Shown: piece by piece, positions 52,391 through 62,182 of the stretch | How the letters are laid out: every line of letters begins with the position of its first letter | How positions within the stretch are numbered: position 1 is the stretch's first letter | Assembly: GCF_026410385.1 (NCBI RefSeq) | Contig: NZ_JAPMLT010000007.1 | Span: 164,955 to 228,954 of the forward strand | Reading direction: 5' to 3' | Source of the DNA: Tumebacillus lacus | GTDB lineage: Bacteria > Bacillota > Bacilli > Tumebacillales > Tumebacillaceae | Length of the DNA: 64,000 bases | Notes under the pieces: model-generated | Database searches by the model: none | Told to the model about the DNA's origin: nothing | The model's input: only the letters and a program-made list of their open reading frames with translations | Position numbers and translations under genes: made by a program

Positions 52391-53104
52391 CTAGTACACT
52401 CGTTTCGCACCCATATAGTGCGGGCCCCAGTAGGAATTGTCCATCGAGTAGATCCAGACCCCTTTGGATATCGTGGCGGAGATGAATTTATTATTGCCCA
52501 TATAGAAGCCGACGTGCGAGATCACACCCCGCGACTCCATCGAGAAAAAGACGAGGTCGCCCGGGCGCAGGTTATTGCGCGAGACGGCAAATCCCCGGCG
52601 GTAGAGCTGCGAAGCGGTCGTGCGCGGTACGCTCCAGACGCCGTGCGAGGTGAACATGTAGTGGACATAGCCGGAGCAGTCGAAGCCTTGGCTTGGGCTC
52701 TCCGCACCCCAGACGTATTTGACCCCGATGTATTTGGTCGAATCGGCGATGATCTTTTTCTTGACCACCGCATGTTTGATCGCCGTGTTGGTGATCGGAC
52801 CTGCGATGCCGTCCACTTTCAAAAGATACGCGGCTTGAAAGCGTTTAACGGCGGCGGCGGTGATCCAGCCGTAGTAGCCGGTGTTTCGAGAGTACGTAAA
52901 ATAGCCCAGAGCGCGCAGATTTTGCTGGAGCTGCGTGACTTGCCAACCGCGCGAACCGATGCGAAGGGCGGGGGAGGTGGCGGTGGTGACCGCTTCCGGT
53001 TCGCCGCCGTTTGCTGCGAGGGCCGGTTTGATATCCGCAAAGACAGCGGTGAGCAACACCAGACTCAGCATCAGCCGACAGATGCGATGCATGAAGGTAC
53101 GCAT
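52391..53104 (-). CDS. Secreted NlpC/P60 endopeptidase with peptidoglycan-binding domain
   Basis: 237 residues. A signal peptide (RLMLSLVLLTAVFADIKPAL) precedes a PG_binding_1 domain at about 48-108 (GWQVTQLQQNLRALGYFTYS). An NlpC/P60 domain follows, with catalytic Cys in GFDCSGYVHYMF, His in ISHVGFYMGNNKFIS and the NLRPGDLVFF strand. It cuts peptide stems of the cell wall, probably the D-Glu to diamino acid bond. Confidence 0.9.
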   Translation of the reverse strand: MRTFMHRICRLMLSLVLLTAVFADIKPALAANGGEPEAVTTATSPALRIGSRGWQVTQLQQNLRALGYFTYSRNTGYYGWITAAAVKRFQAAYLLKVDGIAGPITNTAIKHAVVKKKIIADSTKYIGVKYVWGAESPSQGFDCSGYVHYMFTSHGVWSVPRTTASQLYRRGFAVSRNNLRPGDLVFFSMESRGVISHVGFYMGNNKFISATISKGVWIYSMDNSYWGPHYMGAKRVY

Positions 53105-53210
53105 GAGACCTCTCTCCTTTGTGAGTTCGACTCTTCTCTCTTACCGTCACCATGCGAGAGGTCGCTCATGCGCGGAAATGTCAGGGAACCGATGGTCGGG
53201 CGTCCTGAAA

Positions 53211-53243
53211 AAAAGCCCTTTCCCGGAGCGGGAAAGGGCTTTT
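53211..53243. terminator. Terminator after the SLH protein gene
   Basis: A perfect 15-bp stem (AAAAGCCCTTTCCCG) with loop GAG. Confidence 0.9.
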
Positions 53244-53249
53244 GGTGTG

Positions 53250-55583
53250 TTAGTTGGCAAATTCGAGCGCGCGCATCATGCGGTACAGCATGTCGGCCGC
53301 TTGGCCGCGATCCGCTTTGTGCGTCGGGTCGAACCGGTCCAGCGTCGGGCCAAAGAGGATCTGGTCTCGGACGCAGAGTGCTGCCGGGGACAGCGCATAG
53401 TCGCCGAGTTCGGCGCTGTGCGGGAGTCCGGCGAGCAGCGAGGATTGTTCGCTGTCGGTGATCGAGGTGTCATAGCCCGCATAGCGCAGGGCGCGGACGA
53501 TCATCGTCGCCATCTCTTGCTCGGTGATCAGATCGTTCGGAGCAAAGACGCCGTCGCCGCGACCGTTGATCAACTGCGAGCGGAACGCGGCGACGACCGC
53601 CTCGGTGAACCAAGCGTCCTGCGGCACGTCGTCAAACATCGTCTCGATCTGCGGAGCGGGCGGTGCGGTCGGCGGCACAGCCGGGACGACCGGCGGAATG
53701 GCCGGCACGACATCGGAAGCGCCGTTGTCCGTCTCGGTGTCCGCATCCGGCGCGGTCGGATCAGGCGTCTCGGACGGCGGCGGTGTCGTCGGTTCGTTCG
53801 ACGGGAGCTGCGGCTGCGGGAATCCGTTTGCTTGCACGGCCAGCGCTTTGACGATCATCTGAGCGAACTGGGCGCGGGTGACCGTCTCGTGCGGGCGGAA
53901 CGTGCCGTCTTCAAATCCGTTGATCACCAGGCGTGTGGTCAAGGACTCGATGGACTGTTTCGCGTAATGGCTTTCCTCCACATCGGGGAAGGAAGACTCT
54001 TTTTTCAAGACGCCGAACGTGCCGTTGCCTTGATACTTGAACGTGGCGGTCGACGTTTCATTGCCGCTGTGGAACAGAGCCGGTACCGCAAGCATGCGGC
54101 CGGCCGCATCGAGGCGGAACCCGGTCAGCGACGCGAGGTTGCCGGAGCCGGACGGGAGCGGCACGGTCAGCGCGAGATAGCCGGATGTCCGGTCCAACTC
54201 GCCGAGCACACGGTCTTGCTCGTCGGTGAGCGAGACGCGCAGGGAGACGGGAGACATCTGCTGCCCGGTCGGAACCAGCGCGGTGGTCGGGCGCAGTTCG
54301 ATCACCGCATAGGTGTCGGCGAGCGAAGAAGCAGAACGGCTGGAAGGCATCCCGGACAGTTCCGAGAGCGGCAGGGTAAACGAGCCGGCCTCGGAGAGCA
54401 CCTGCACCTGCGCGTTGGCAGCAGAGCGGGCGAGCAGTTTATCGAGGATCTCGCCGCCGATCTTGATGCGCCAGCCGCCGGACTTCACGTCGAGCGGCAG
54501 CACGAGGCGGTACGCGTTGGTCGCGGTCACACCGGCGAGCACCGCCGTTTCGTCCAGTTGAACGTTGGTGATGGTGATGCCGTCCATCGACTCGGTCGTG
54601 GCCGAGATCTCGTCATCTGCCGCCGCGTACAGGTTGGCTTCCAGCCAGAACTGCTCCGTCGGGGAGGGCAGCGAGTCGAGCGAGTGGGCGTTGTTCAGCC
54701 CGAGGGTCTGCACCTTGATGAAATACCGGCCGCTGCGGGTGATCAGCTTGCTGAGGTCGGCGGTCGTCTGATCTTTTTCCGCCTGCACAAAACCGACGAT
54801 GGCGCCCGACTCGGCGCGGTAGACACCGATGCGGTAGCCTTGATTGGCGGTCACCGCGCTCCACGTCGCGGTGCGACCGGAGTCGAGGGTGACGGTGGAC
54901 GGAGCGGCAAGGGAGGCCAGTTTGAGCGAACGGATCGAAGAGGATGCCGACTCGGCCGAATCGCGGATCGTTTGACCGTCGCCGCGGGCGATCAGTCGCA
55001 CATAGTAGCTGCCTGCTGCCGGGATCAACCGTTTGACGTCATAGGTCGTCGAGTCTTTGGCGAGGTCGTAGGAGGTGACCAGCGTCTGGCTCGGCGAGTG
55101 GTAGACGTGGAGCGTATAGCCTTCGTTCGGAACGTTTTTCCAGGTGACCGTGCCGTCGGTGGCGAGCACAGGCGCTGCCGGTGCGTTCAGGGTGACCGAA
55201 TAGGAGATCGTCAGCACGTTTGACTTTGCCGACGCGAGCGAGTTGATGTGGATGGCGGTGTTGGCGCTGGTTGCCGTCACCTTGACATAGTAGGTGCCGT
55301 TTTTGTTGGCCAACACGCTGTCGATCGACGCGGAAGACGCATCGAATGAGGTGCGCACGTCACCGATCACTTTGTTGGTCACCGCATCGAAGACTTGGAT
55401 CATATAGCCGGATGCGTTCGGGCTTTGGGTCCAGGTGACCATGCGGTCGCCTTTTATCATCACGTTCGTCGGCGTCGCCAGCCTCGTGGCGGCTGCCAGA
55501 GCCGTATCGGGGGTCGCGAGCGGCAGAACGGGGACGGCCAGCAGGGCCGCCGCCAACAACAGCGGGAACGTTTTACGTTTCAT
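53250..55583 (-). CDS. S-layer homology (SLH) domain surface protein with FN3-like modules
   Basis: 777 residues. A signal peptide (LLLAAALLAVPVLPLATPDT) is followed by three fibronectin-like modules with the recurring TPTNVMIKGDRMVTWTQSP / APAAPVLATDGTVTWKNVPN / LDSGRTATWSAVT pattern. A middle domain of about 230 residues follows. At the end come SLH repeats (PDVEESHYAKQSIESLTTRL, FDDVPQDAWFTEAVVAAFRS and the last ending LDRFDPTHKADRGQAADMLY), separated by a Pro/Thr/Asp-rich linker. SLH repeats hold it to pyruvylated wall polymers. It probably functions in surface binding or envelope maintenance. Confidence 0.87.
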   Translation of the reverse strand: MKRKTFPLLLAAALLAVPVLPLATPDTALAAATRLATPTNVMIKGDRMVTWTQSPNASGYMIQVFDAVTNKVIGDVRTSFDASSASIDSVLANKNGTYYVKVTATSANTAIHINSLASAKSNVLTISYSVTLNAPAAPVLATDGTVTWKNVPNEGYTLHVYHSPSQTLVTSYDLAKDSTTYDVKRLIPAAGSYYVRLIARGDGQTIRDSAESASSSIRSLKLASLAAPSTVTLDSGRTATWSAVTANQGYRIGVYRAESGAIVGFVQAEKDQTTADLSKLITRSGRYFIKVQTLGLNNAHSLDSLPSPTEQFWLEANLYAAADDEISATTESMDGITITNVQLDETAVLAGVTATNAYRLVLPLDVKSGGWRIKIGGEILDKLLARSAANAQVQVLSEAGSFTLPLSELSGMPSSRSASSLADTYAVIELRPTTALVPTGQQMSPVSLRVSLTDEQDRVLGELDRTSGYLALTVPLPSGSGNLASLTGFRLDAAGRMLAVPALFHSGNETSTATFKYQGNGTFGVLKKESSFPDVEESHYAKQSIESLTTRLVINGFEDGTFRPHETVTRAQFAQMIVKALAVQANGFPQPQLPSNEPTTPPPSETPDPTAPDADTETDNGASDVVPAIPPVVPAVPPTAPPAPQIETMFDDVPQDAWFTEAVVAAFRSQLINGRGDGVFAPNDLITEQEMATMIVRALRYAGYDTSITDSEQSSLLAGLPHSAELGDYALSPAALCVRDQILFGPTLDRFDPTHKADRGQAADMLYRMMRALEFAN

Positions 55584-55683
55584 TTGATTCCTCCATCTTC
55601 TTCATTAGCCATTTCATGCCAAGACTGTCTGCCACTTTTTCGACATCAGAAGTCAAATTCCTTGTGTGAAAATCTTTTTGAAC

Positions 55684-55713
55684 TTGTAGAGATATATTTA
55701 TATCTGGTACAAT
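55684..55713 (+). promoter_or_regulatory. Promoter containing a perfect palindrome in its spacer
   Basis: TTGTAG (55684-55689), an 18-bp spacer and TACAAT (55708-55713). The spacer contains AGATATATTTATATCT (55690-55705), a 7-bp perfect inverted repeat around TT. A regulator bound there would block polymerase. Confidence 0.6.
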
Positions 55714-55764
55714 ACGCCTAATTGCAGTTTTCGTTCTGGATTTATAGCAGGGAGGAAACCATCT

Positions 55765-58308
55765 ATGAAGCGGAATCTGGTCACGACGCAGATTCTCGTT
55801 CGCGTGGGCTTTGTCATGGCTGTGATCGGCATCGTGACAGCACTGGTGACCATTTGGTTCACCAAGGCGGAGGTGGAAAACTATCTCGCCAGCGAAGTGC
55901 ATGCGAGCAAAGAGGTGATCGCCAGCGCGATGGATTCCAACCAGCGCGCAGCTCAGACGGTGGAGCGGCTGGTCGAGCGCAGGCTCTCCACCGTGTCGGC
56001 GGCGATCGCGAAGGCGTTGGCCGATAAAAAGACGGCGGACGAGGTCAGCCGGGAAGAACTGGAGCAGTTGAAGGAAGAGTTTCACCTGTTTGACATCTCC
56101 CTGTTCGAGCGCAAGGGTGACGATATCGTGATCACCCAATCGACCGACTCGATGGAATTGGGGCTGAGCACCAAGGGCTGGGGGTATTGGCACACGGCGT
56201 TTCAGCAGTTGATGAGCGGTCTGACGGTCGATGTCGGCAAAGGCTACAGCGAACGGCATTTCTGGGTCGGACCGATCTCCAAGTCGGAGTGGGACGACAA
56301 ATATTTAAAATACGCTTACTATTACGACGGCACGACTTCCTACATGATCAATCCGTACGTGCTCGATCAGGAACTCTATCAGCTCACCCGTGAGTTTGGG
56401 CCTTCGCAGATGATCGAGAAACTGGTCAGCGAGAATCCGACCATTGAAGAGATCGCCGTGATCAACGTGCCCGCCTGGATGAAAGGCGAGGCCAACGTGA
56501 TCGTCGAGCCGGATGTCGATACGCCGGTGCTGTTCGGCCGTCATGAACATCTCGTGCCGGAAGACCGCGAGATGCTGGAGAAGACGATGCTAGACGGTGA
56601 CGAGCGCCATGTCACGTTTGTGGAGGACGGCCTGCAGAAGGCAAAATACTACCTGCCGATGGATGACCAGCGGGTGATGGCTCTGACGGCCAACTACACG
56701 CGGCACGCGACGATGGAGCGGCGCTTGGTGGCGTTGCTCGCTGTAGCGTTTTTCTGCTGTTTTGTAATCATCATCTTGACGGTGCGGGTGATCGCGATCC
56801 GCCGACTGCAACCTTTGCAACAGATCGAAGCGTACCTGGCCCGGATCGCGGAAGGGGACTTCTCGACCGATCTCGATGTGCGGGAAAATAACGAGCTGGG
56901 CTGGCTGGCCCGGCAGATCAGCGCGATGGCGGCCAAGTTGAACCTGCTGATCGAAGAGGTCAACTCCAAGGCGCAAGATGCGATCACGCAGATGGCCTTT
57001 TACGACGACCTGACCAACCTGCCGAACCGCCGTCTGTTCAAGCGGCGGCTGCAGGCGGCGATGGCGGAGGCGGAACTGCGCGGCGAGATGATGGCCGTGA
57101 TGTTCCTCGACCTCGATCGATTTAAGTTTGTCAACGACTCGCTCGGTCACACGACGGGCGATCTGCTCTTGCAAAATGTGGCCAAGCGGCTGTCCGGGGT
57201 GTTGCCGGAACACGCGATCCTCGCCCGGATGGGCGGCGATGAGTTTACGATCTTGCTGCCGAAGGTGGAAGGGGACAGCGACTGCGTGGTCGTGGCCCGC
57301 TCGATCCTCGACGGATTTGAGATCCCGTTGCGCTTTGACAACCATGAGTTCCGGCTGTCGACGAGCATCGGCATCGCCGTCTATCCGCGAGACGGCGAGG
57401 ACGACACGACCTTGCTGAAAAACGCCGATGCGGCGATGTATCACGCCAAAGAGAGCGGACGCAACAACTTCCAGCTCTACTCGCGGACGATGAACGCGAC
57501 GATTCTCGAACAGCTCCAGTTGGAGCAAAGCCTGCACCAAGCTTTGGAGTTGGAGGAGTTTGTGTTGTACTACCAGCCGCAAGTCAACGTCTACACCGGC
57601 AAGATGATCGGCATGGAAGCGTTGATCCGCTGGAACCACCCGGAGCACGGCATGATCTCGCCGGCACTGTTCATCCCGATTGCGGAAAACACCGGGCTGA
57701 TCGAGCCGATCGGTGACTGGGTGCTGCGCAGAGCCTGCCGTCAATTGATCGAATGGCAGGAGGCGGGACTGCCGCCGGTCTGCGTCGCGGTCAATCTGTC
57801 GGCGCGTCAGTTCCAAAAGCAAAACTTCGTCGAACAGATCGCCGAGGTGCTGCAAGAGACGGGCCTTGATCCGCAATATCTGGAGTTGGAGGTCACCGAG
57901 TCGCTGGCGATGACGCACGCCGACCGGGCTGTCTCCAAACTCTATGAGTTGAAACATCTCGGGGTCAAACTGTCGATTGACGACTTTGGCACCGGCTACT
58001 CCTCGCTGAACTATCTCAAGCGCTTCCCCATCGACACGCTGAAGATCGATCGCTCCTTCGTCGGTGACATCACGTCCAACGAAGGCGATGCCACCATCGT
58101 CACGACGATCATCGCGATGGCGCACACGCTGGAGATGAAGGTGATCGCCGAGGGCGTGGAAAACGAGGAGCAGCTCGAATTCCTTTATGGACAAGGCTGC
58201 GACCAGATGCAAGGGTATCTGTTCTCGCCGCCGCGTCCGGCGGAGGAGATCGAAAAGATGCTGCGCGGCGGTCTGGACAATTTCTACACGCGTCGGATCG
58301 AAACATAA
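55765..58308 (+). CDS. GGDEF-EAL membrane protein (bifunctional c-di-GMP regulator)
   Basis: 847 residues. Two membrane helices (10-32 and about 317-340) flank a large extracytoplasmic sensory domain. A HAMP-like segment follows (RRLQPLQQIEAYLARIAEGD). The GGDEF domain has LTNLPNRRLFKRRLQAAMAE and an intact RMGGDEF (about 488-494). The EAL domain has EALIRW (618) and the metal-binding DDFGTGYSSLNYLKRFPIDT, and ends with QGCDQMQGYLFSPP. Both catalytic signatures look intact, so it could make or break c-di-GMP. Start ATG 55765 follows AGGGAGG. Confidence 0.92.
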   Translation: MKRNLVTTQILVRVGFVMAVIGIVTALVTIWFTKAEVENYLASEVHASKEVIASAMDSNQRAAQTVERLVERRLSTVSAAIAKALADKKTADEVSREELEQLKEEFHLFDISLFERKGDDIVITQSTDSMELGLSTKGWGYWHTAFQQLMSGLTVDVGKGYSERHFWVGPISKSEWDDKYLKYAYYYDGTTSYMINPYVLDQELYQLTREFGPSQMIEKLVSENPTIEEIAVINVPAWMKGEANVIVEPDVDTPVLFGRHEHLVPEDREMLEKTMLDGDERHVTFVEDGLQKAKYYLPMDDQRVMALTANYTRHATMERRLVALLAVAFFCCFVIIILTVRVIAIRRLQPLQQIEAYLARIAEGDFSTDLDVRENNELGWLARQISAMAAKLNLLIEEVNSKAQDAITQMAFYDDLTNLPNRRLFKRRLQAAMAEAELRGEMMAVMFLDLDRFKFVNDSLGHTTGDLLLQNVAKRLSGVLPEHAILARMGGDEFTILLPKVEGDSDCVVVARSILDGFEIPLRFDNHEFRLSTSIGIAVYPRDGEDDTTLLKNADAAMYHAKESGRNNFQLYSRTMNATILEQLQLEQSLHQALELEEFVLYYQPQVNVYTGKMIGMEALIRWNHPEHGMISPALFIPIAENTGLIEPIGDWVLRRACRQLIEWQEAGLPPVCVAVNLSARQFQKQNFVEQIAEVLQETGLDPQYLELEVTESLAMTHADRAVSKLYELKHLGVKLSIDDFGTGYSSLNYLKRFPIDTLKIDRSFVGDITSNEGDATIVTTIIAMAHTLEMKVIAEGVENEEQLEFLYGQGCDQMQGYLFSPPRPAEEIEKMLRGGLDNFYTRRIET

Positions 58309-58397
58309 ATTTGAACGGATCGGTCAGTGGGCGGTGCTGAGAACTGGCGTTTCGCGGAAAATTTTTGTATCATGACAGAAAGCAGGGAGGGTGTCAG

Positions 58398-59159
58398 ATG
58401 CAAAAAGCGATTGAATTGCAACATGACGGCATGACGCTGCGCGGCATGGAGCACGTGCCCACGCACCGCGAAGGCGAGCGGCTGCCGGCTGTGATCTTGT
58501 TCCACGGCTTCACCGGCAACATCTCGTCGATGCATGGGATGTTTGTCAAGCTGAGCCGGGAGCTGGCGAAACAAGGCGTCGCGGCGTTCCGCTATGATTT
58601 TCTCGGCAACGGGGAGAGCGACGGCGACCACCGGGACATGACCGTCTCCCGCGAGATCGAGGAAGCGCAAGCGATCCTCGACTCGGTGCGCCAAGATCCG
58701 CGCATCGACCCGGAGCGCATCTCGCTGCTCGGCATCTCGCTCGGCGGCTTGGTGGCGAGCGTCGTCGGCGGCCTGCGCCACGATCAAGTCTACAAACTGG
58801 CTTTGCTCTGCGCGGCGGGCAACATGTACGAACTGGTCAAAGACATGGTCGAGGCGTCTCTGGCGATCCCGGATCTGGTCTACGTCGACCACGGCGGCTA
58901 TCTGATCGGCCGGGCGTTCGGCGAGGATATCAAGCTGCTCAACGTGTTTGAGGACGCCAAAGCATTCAAAGGCGATGTGTTGCTCGTCCACGGCACGAAA
59001 GATCTGATGGTGCCGTTTGACATGTCGAAGATGTATCAGAGCATGGTCTACGGCGGCCGCGCGACCCTGCATGCGGTGGAAGGCGCCGATCACACGTTTA
59101 ACAAGCACGAATGGGAACAAGAAGTGATCCGTACGGTCGTCGAGTTCCTGGCGCCCTAG
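58398..59159 (+). CDS. Alpha/beta hydrolase (esterase)
   Basis: 253 residues from ATG 58398 (AGGGAGG upstream). PAVILFHGFTGNISSMHGMF carries the oxyanion loop, GISLGGLVASVVGG the nucleophile elbow (GxSxG), DLMVPFDMSK the acid, and GADHTFNKHEWEQEV the His. It resembles cinnamoyl-esterase and peptidase S9-like hydrolases. The substrate is unknown. A terminator follows. Confidence 0.85.
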   Translation: MQKAIELQHDGMTLRGMEHVPTHREGERLPAVILFHGFTGNISSMHGMFVKLSRELAKQGVAAFRYDFLGNGESDGDHRDMTVSREIEEAQAILDSVRQDPRIDPERISLLGISLGGLVASVVGGLRHDQVYKLALLCAAGNMYELVKDMVEASLAIPDLVYVDHGGYLIGRAFGEDIKLLNVFEDAKAFKGDVLLVHGTKDLMVPFDMSKMYQSMVYGGRATLHAVEGADHTFNKHEWEQEVIRTVVEFLAP

Positions 59160-59172
59160 TGAATGAGGAGGC

Positions 59173-59199
59173 AAAACCCGGTTGCGGCCGGGTTTTTTC
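59173..59199 (+). terminator. Terminator after the esterase gene
   Basis: AAACCCGG / CCGGGTTT with a 6-nt loop and T-run. Confidence 0.85.
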
Positions 59200-59217
59200 T
59201 TTGGCTGCGTGCCGACC

Positions 59218-59247
59218 TTGACAGGGCGGGGGAATCCTTTGTATGAT
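59218..59247 (+). promoter_or_regulatory. Sigma-A promoter of the trpG-trpE operon
   Basis: TTGACA (59218-59223) and TATGAT (59242-59247) with an 18-bp spacer. It gives a leader of about 235 nt before the first start codon. Confidence 0.8.
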
Positions 59248-59307
59248 ATTTGGTAAGATGGAACATAAGTTGAGTTGAAGTGTTGAGTGAAGAAACGACA
59301 GACCCCT

Positions 59308-59369
59308 GAGAGCAGAGTTGAGAGCAAGACCCTGAGAGCAAGATCTGAGATGAGCCGAGAGGAGCCGAG
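59308..59369 (+). promoter_or_regulatory. Putative TRAP-binding site: eleven (G/A)AG repeats
   Basis: Triplets start at 59308, 59315, 59320, 59326, 59334, 59340, 59347, 59352, 59357, 59362 and 59367. Nine are GAG and two are AAG; the last five are GAG at strict 5-nt intervals. The 11-subunit trp RNA-binding attenuation protein (TRAP, MtrB) of Bacillus binds eleven G/U-AG triplets separated by 2-3 nt. A terminator-like hairpin follows at 59412-59446. The leader belongs to an anthranilate-synthase operon, so tryptophan-dependent attenuation is the best reading. Confidence 0.65.
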
Positions 59370-59411
59370 GAGAAAAGGGTGTCGTCTGTCCACATAGAGG
59401 GACACACCCCT

Positions 59412-59446
59412 GACCAGGTACGCCTTTTGCGGACGCTGGTTTTTTC
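59412..59446 (+). terminator. Attenuator-like hairpin in the trp leader
   Basis: ACCAG (59413-59417) pairs with CTGGT (59436-59440), with an inner CGC/GCG pair, followed by TTTTTT ending at 59445. An earlier hairpin (GGGTGT and TGTCC with GGGACA and CACCC, 59377-59409) lies between it and the GAG repeats and could be an alternative structure. Strength is moderate; not folded computationally. Confidence 0.55.
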
Positions 59447-59489
59447 GCGTGTCTTCGGCTCAAATAAGCGGAGAAGAGGTGTGGGTCCC

Positions 59490-60071
59490 ATGATCGTCGT
59501 GATTGATAATTATGATTCGTTTACTTACAACATCGTGCAATACTTGCGCGAACTGGATGCTTCTGTGCATGTGACGCGCAATGACAAGATCACCATAGAA
59601 GAGCTGGAAGAGCTGCGCCCGACGCATCTGCTGATCTCACCCGGCCCGTGCACCCCGAACGAAGCGGGGATCTCGATGGAGGCGATCCGCCATTTTGCCG
59701 GACGCATCCCCGTGCTGGGCGTGTGTCTGGGACATCAGGCGATCGGCCAAGTGTTTGGCGGCCAGGTCGTCAAGGCGGAGAAGATGATGCACGGCAAAAC
59801 GTCAAAGTTGCAGCATGACGGCAACGGCCTGTTTGAAGGGGTGCCGAGCCCGTTCACGGCCACGCGCTATCACTCGCTGATCGTCGAGCCAAAGTCGCTG
59901 CCCGATTGTTTTGAGGTGACGGCCAAGAGCGAGGACGGCGAGATCATGGCGATGCGCCACAAAGAGCTGGATGTGGTCGGCGTGCAGTTTCATCCGGAGT
60001 CGATCCTCACCGAGGGCGGCCTGACGATACTGGCCAACTTTGTCAATGGCAAGACGGGGGTGCCGGCATGA
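59490..60071 (+). CDS. trpG: Anthranilate/aminodeoxychorismate synthase glutamine amidotransferase
   Basis: 193 residues from ATG 59490. It is a class I glutaminase: [35 protein letters not shown], nucleophile Cys in [17 protein letters not shown], and the His-Glu pair in [11 protein letters not shown]. It delivers ammonia to the partner synthase. In Bacillus one such protein (PabA/TrpG) serves both tryptophan and folate pathways, so a dual role is possible. Its stop overlaps the next start (ATGA). Confidence 0.9.
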   Translation: MIVVIDNYDSFTYNIVQYLRELDASVHVTRNDKITIEELEELRPTHLLISPGPCTPNEAGISMEAIRHFAGRIPVLGVCLGHQAIGQVFGGQVVKAEKMMHGKTSKLQHDGNGLFEGVPSPFTATRYHSLIVEPKSLPDCFEVTAKSEDGEIMAMRHKELDVVGVQFHPESILTEGGLTILANFVNGKTGVPA

Positions 60072-61537
60072 GCGCGTATCCGTCCCCGGGCAAGATCCCG
60101 GTTCGCACGCATCACCGCACCTACCGCCGCATCTGCGAATCGTTCGAAGTGTTTCAAGCGCTGACGAAGGAGTATGGCATGGAAAGCGCGTTTTTGCTCG
60201 ACTCGGTCAAGGATATTCACAGCCGCTACTGCGCGTCGAGCATCGCGTTGTTCCCGCAGTTGACGGTGAAGGTCAAAGGGCGTTCGCTGGCGTTGACCGG
60301 GCCGCTCGCCTCGCGGGTGCAACCGCGTCTGGAAGAGATCGAACCGGATCTTTGCCTGTTTACCGGCAGCGTGTCGGCCTTGCTCGACGGTGTGATCGAC
60401 AGCTTTGACCTGCTCGACCGGCAGACGATGGCCAAATATTCGTTCGGATTTGTCGGCCATTTCTCGTACGACTCGATCCGGTATTTTGAGCAGATCCCGA
60501 AAACGACAGCCGACGATCTGGCGACAGACGACATCCGTCTGCAGGTGCATCAGGTAGTGCTGCACTTTGAACAGGAGATGATCCATGTGATCATCAACGA
60601 GATCGAAGGAGTGCCGACTCCGAGTTTTGAGGAGATCGAGGCGTTTATTCGCCTATATGAGGAGCCGGAGTTTGAAGGATATGACGCCGGCCTTCTGCAT
60701 GTGGAAGAAGACGTGCAGGAAGCCGAGTTTCTCCGGCGGGTCGACCGGGCAAAAGAGTACATTCGTGAAGGCGATGTGTTCCAAGTCGTTATCTCCAAGC
60801 GCAACCGGATCGTCGGGAAGGTCGACTCGATGCAGATGTACTGCAACCTCAAAAAACTGAACCCGTCGCCTTACATGTACTACGTGGACTACGGGGATTA
60901 CAAGATCTTCGGCACGTCGCCGGAGATGCAGATCCGCCTCGAACAGGGTGTGGTGCAGATGCGACCCATCGCCGGAACGTCGAAAGGGAAAGGCACGCGC
61001 CCGGAGGAGAACATCCAACTGATCGAGCGGTTGCGCAACGACGAGAAAGAGCGGGCGGAGCATCTGATGCTGATCGACCTGTGCCGCAACGATCTGGGCC
61101 GCGTGTCGGTGCCCGGCTCGATCTATGTGAAAGACTTCATGATCATCGAGGAGTACTCACATGTCTATCACATGGTCTCGACGGTGGAAGGGCGCGTGGA
61201 GACCAACCGCTCGCTGTTCGACATCTTCCTCTCCACCTTCCCGGCCGGCACGCTGACCGGTACGCCGAAAGTGCGGGCGATGGAGATCATCGATGAGTTG
61301 GAGGACTTTGACCGCGGTCCGTACGGCGGCGTGCTCGGGTTTATTGATTTCCTGGGCAATATGAACACGGCGATCGTGATCCGCACCATCGTCCAAAAAG
61401 GCGACACGTGCTACCTGCAGGCCGGGGCAGGCATCGTCGCCGATTCCGATCCCTTGCAGGAATGGCAAGAGACCGACCATAAGCTCGGCGCGTTGCGCGT
61501 CACGGCGCTCAAGCAGGCGGCCGGCGTGAAAAAATAA
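60068..61537 (+). CDS. trpE: Anthranilate synthase component I
   Basis: 489 residues. The chorismate-binding domain has [71 protein letters not shown], and [20 protein letters not shown]. The PIAGT element, with Ala where PabB and salicylate synthases have Lys (PIKGT), favours anthranilate synthase. It converts chorismate to anthranilate with ammonia from TrpG. The order is trpG then trpE, and no other trp gene follows, so the rest of the pathway is elsewhere. Confidence 0.88.
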   Translation: MSAYPSPGKIPVRTHHRTYRRICESFEVFQALTKEYGMESAFLLDSVKDIHSRYCASSIALFPQLTVKVKGRSLALTGPLASRVQPRLEEIEPDLCLFTGSVSALLDGVIDSFDLLDRQTMAKYSFGFVGHFSYDSIRYFEQIPKTTADDLATDDIRLQVHQVVLHFEQEMIHVIINEIEGVPTPSFEEIEAFIRLYEEPEFEGYDAGLLHVEEDVQEAEFLRRVDRAKEYIREGDVFQVVISKRNRIVGKVDSMQMYCNLKKLNPSPYMYYVDYGDYKIFGTSPEMQIRLEQGVVQMRPIAGTSKGKGTRPEENIQLIERLRNDEKERAEHLMLIDLCRNDLGRVSVPGSIYVKDFMIIEEYSHVYHMVSTVEGRVETNRSLFDIFLSTFPAGTLTGTPKVRAMEIIDELEDFDRGPYGGVLGFIDFLGNMNTAIVIRTIVQKGDTCYLQAGAGIVADSDPLQEWQETDHKLGALRVTALKQAAGVKK

Positions 61538-61590
61538 CGGATAAAACGTCAGACCGGCCGGGAAACTACAGCGTACAGGAGGTGTCTCTG

Positions 61591-62067
61591 ATGCGACTGT
61601 ACAGTGGTTTCTTGGCCGGTCTGTTTTTGTTGGCTGCGCTGTTTGCGCCGATGCATCACGCGCAGATTCACCAGCCTATGAGCGATTCCTATATCTTGAT
61701 CGACAAATCGGAGAACAAGTTGACGTATTACTATTACAAACAGCCGATCCGCACGTTCAAAGTGGCGACCGGTGCCAACCCGGCCGATACGCCAAACGGC
61801 GTGTTTGAAGTGGTGATGATGGTGAAAAATCCGTGGTACCTCAAGAAAAACATCCCCGGCGGCGACCCGGACAATCCGCTGGGCGTGCGCTGGATCGGAA
61901 TCGAGGTGCCGGGTACGGACGGATCAAAATATGGCATCCACGGGACGAACCGTCCGGACTCCATCGGCAACCATGTGTCGGCCGGATGTGTGCGGATGAC
62001 CAACGGCGATGTGTCGTGGCTGTACGACCGGGTGAAAGTCGGCACGCTGGTGGAGATCGTCGATTGA
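61591..62067 (+). CDS. Secreted L,D-transpeptidase (YkuD type)
   Basis: 158 residues from ATG 61591 (AGGAGG at 9 nt). An N-terminal helix (LYSGFLAGLFLLAALFAPMH) exports it. YkuD marks are SYILIDKSENKLTYYYYKQP at the front, YGIHGTNRPDSIGNHVSAGC with the catalytic His and Cys, then VRMTNGDVSWLYDRVKVGT. It forms 3-3 cross-links in peptidoglycan. No LysM domain is present. Confidence 0.88.
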   Translation: MRLYSGFLAGLFLLAALFAPMHHAQIHQPMSDSYILIDKSENKLTYYYYKQPIRTFKVATGANPADTPNGVFEVVMMVKNPWYLKKNIPGGDPDNPLGVRWIGIEVPGTDGSKYGIHGTNRPDSIGNHVSAGCVRMTNGDVSWLYDRVKVGTLVEIVD

Positions 62068-62083
62068 TCGGATGGACAAGGCG

Positions 62084-62147
62084 AGCGTTTTTCCGCTAGA
62101 GTAGTAGAGATACTTTCTACGGTGCTCCTGCGGAAAAACGCTTTTTT
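62084..62147 (+). terminator. Terminator after the L,D-transpeptidase gene
   Basis: AGCGTTTTTCCGC pairs with GCGGAAAAACGCT across a 33-nt loop, followed by TTTTT. Confidence 0.8.
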
Positions 62148-62182
62148 GTACGAGTTTTGTAACAGTTGAAATGTCAGGAATA

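Noticed and set aside
59248..59489. T-box riboswitch for the trp operon
   Set aside because: No AGGGTGGnACCGCG T-box sequence; GAG-triplet pattern fits TRAP better.
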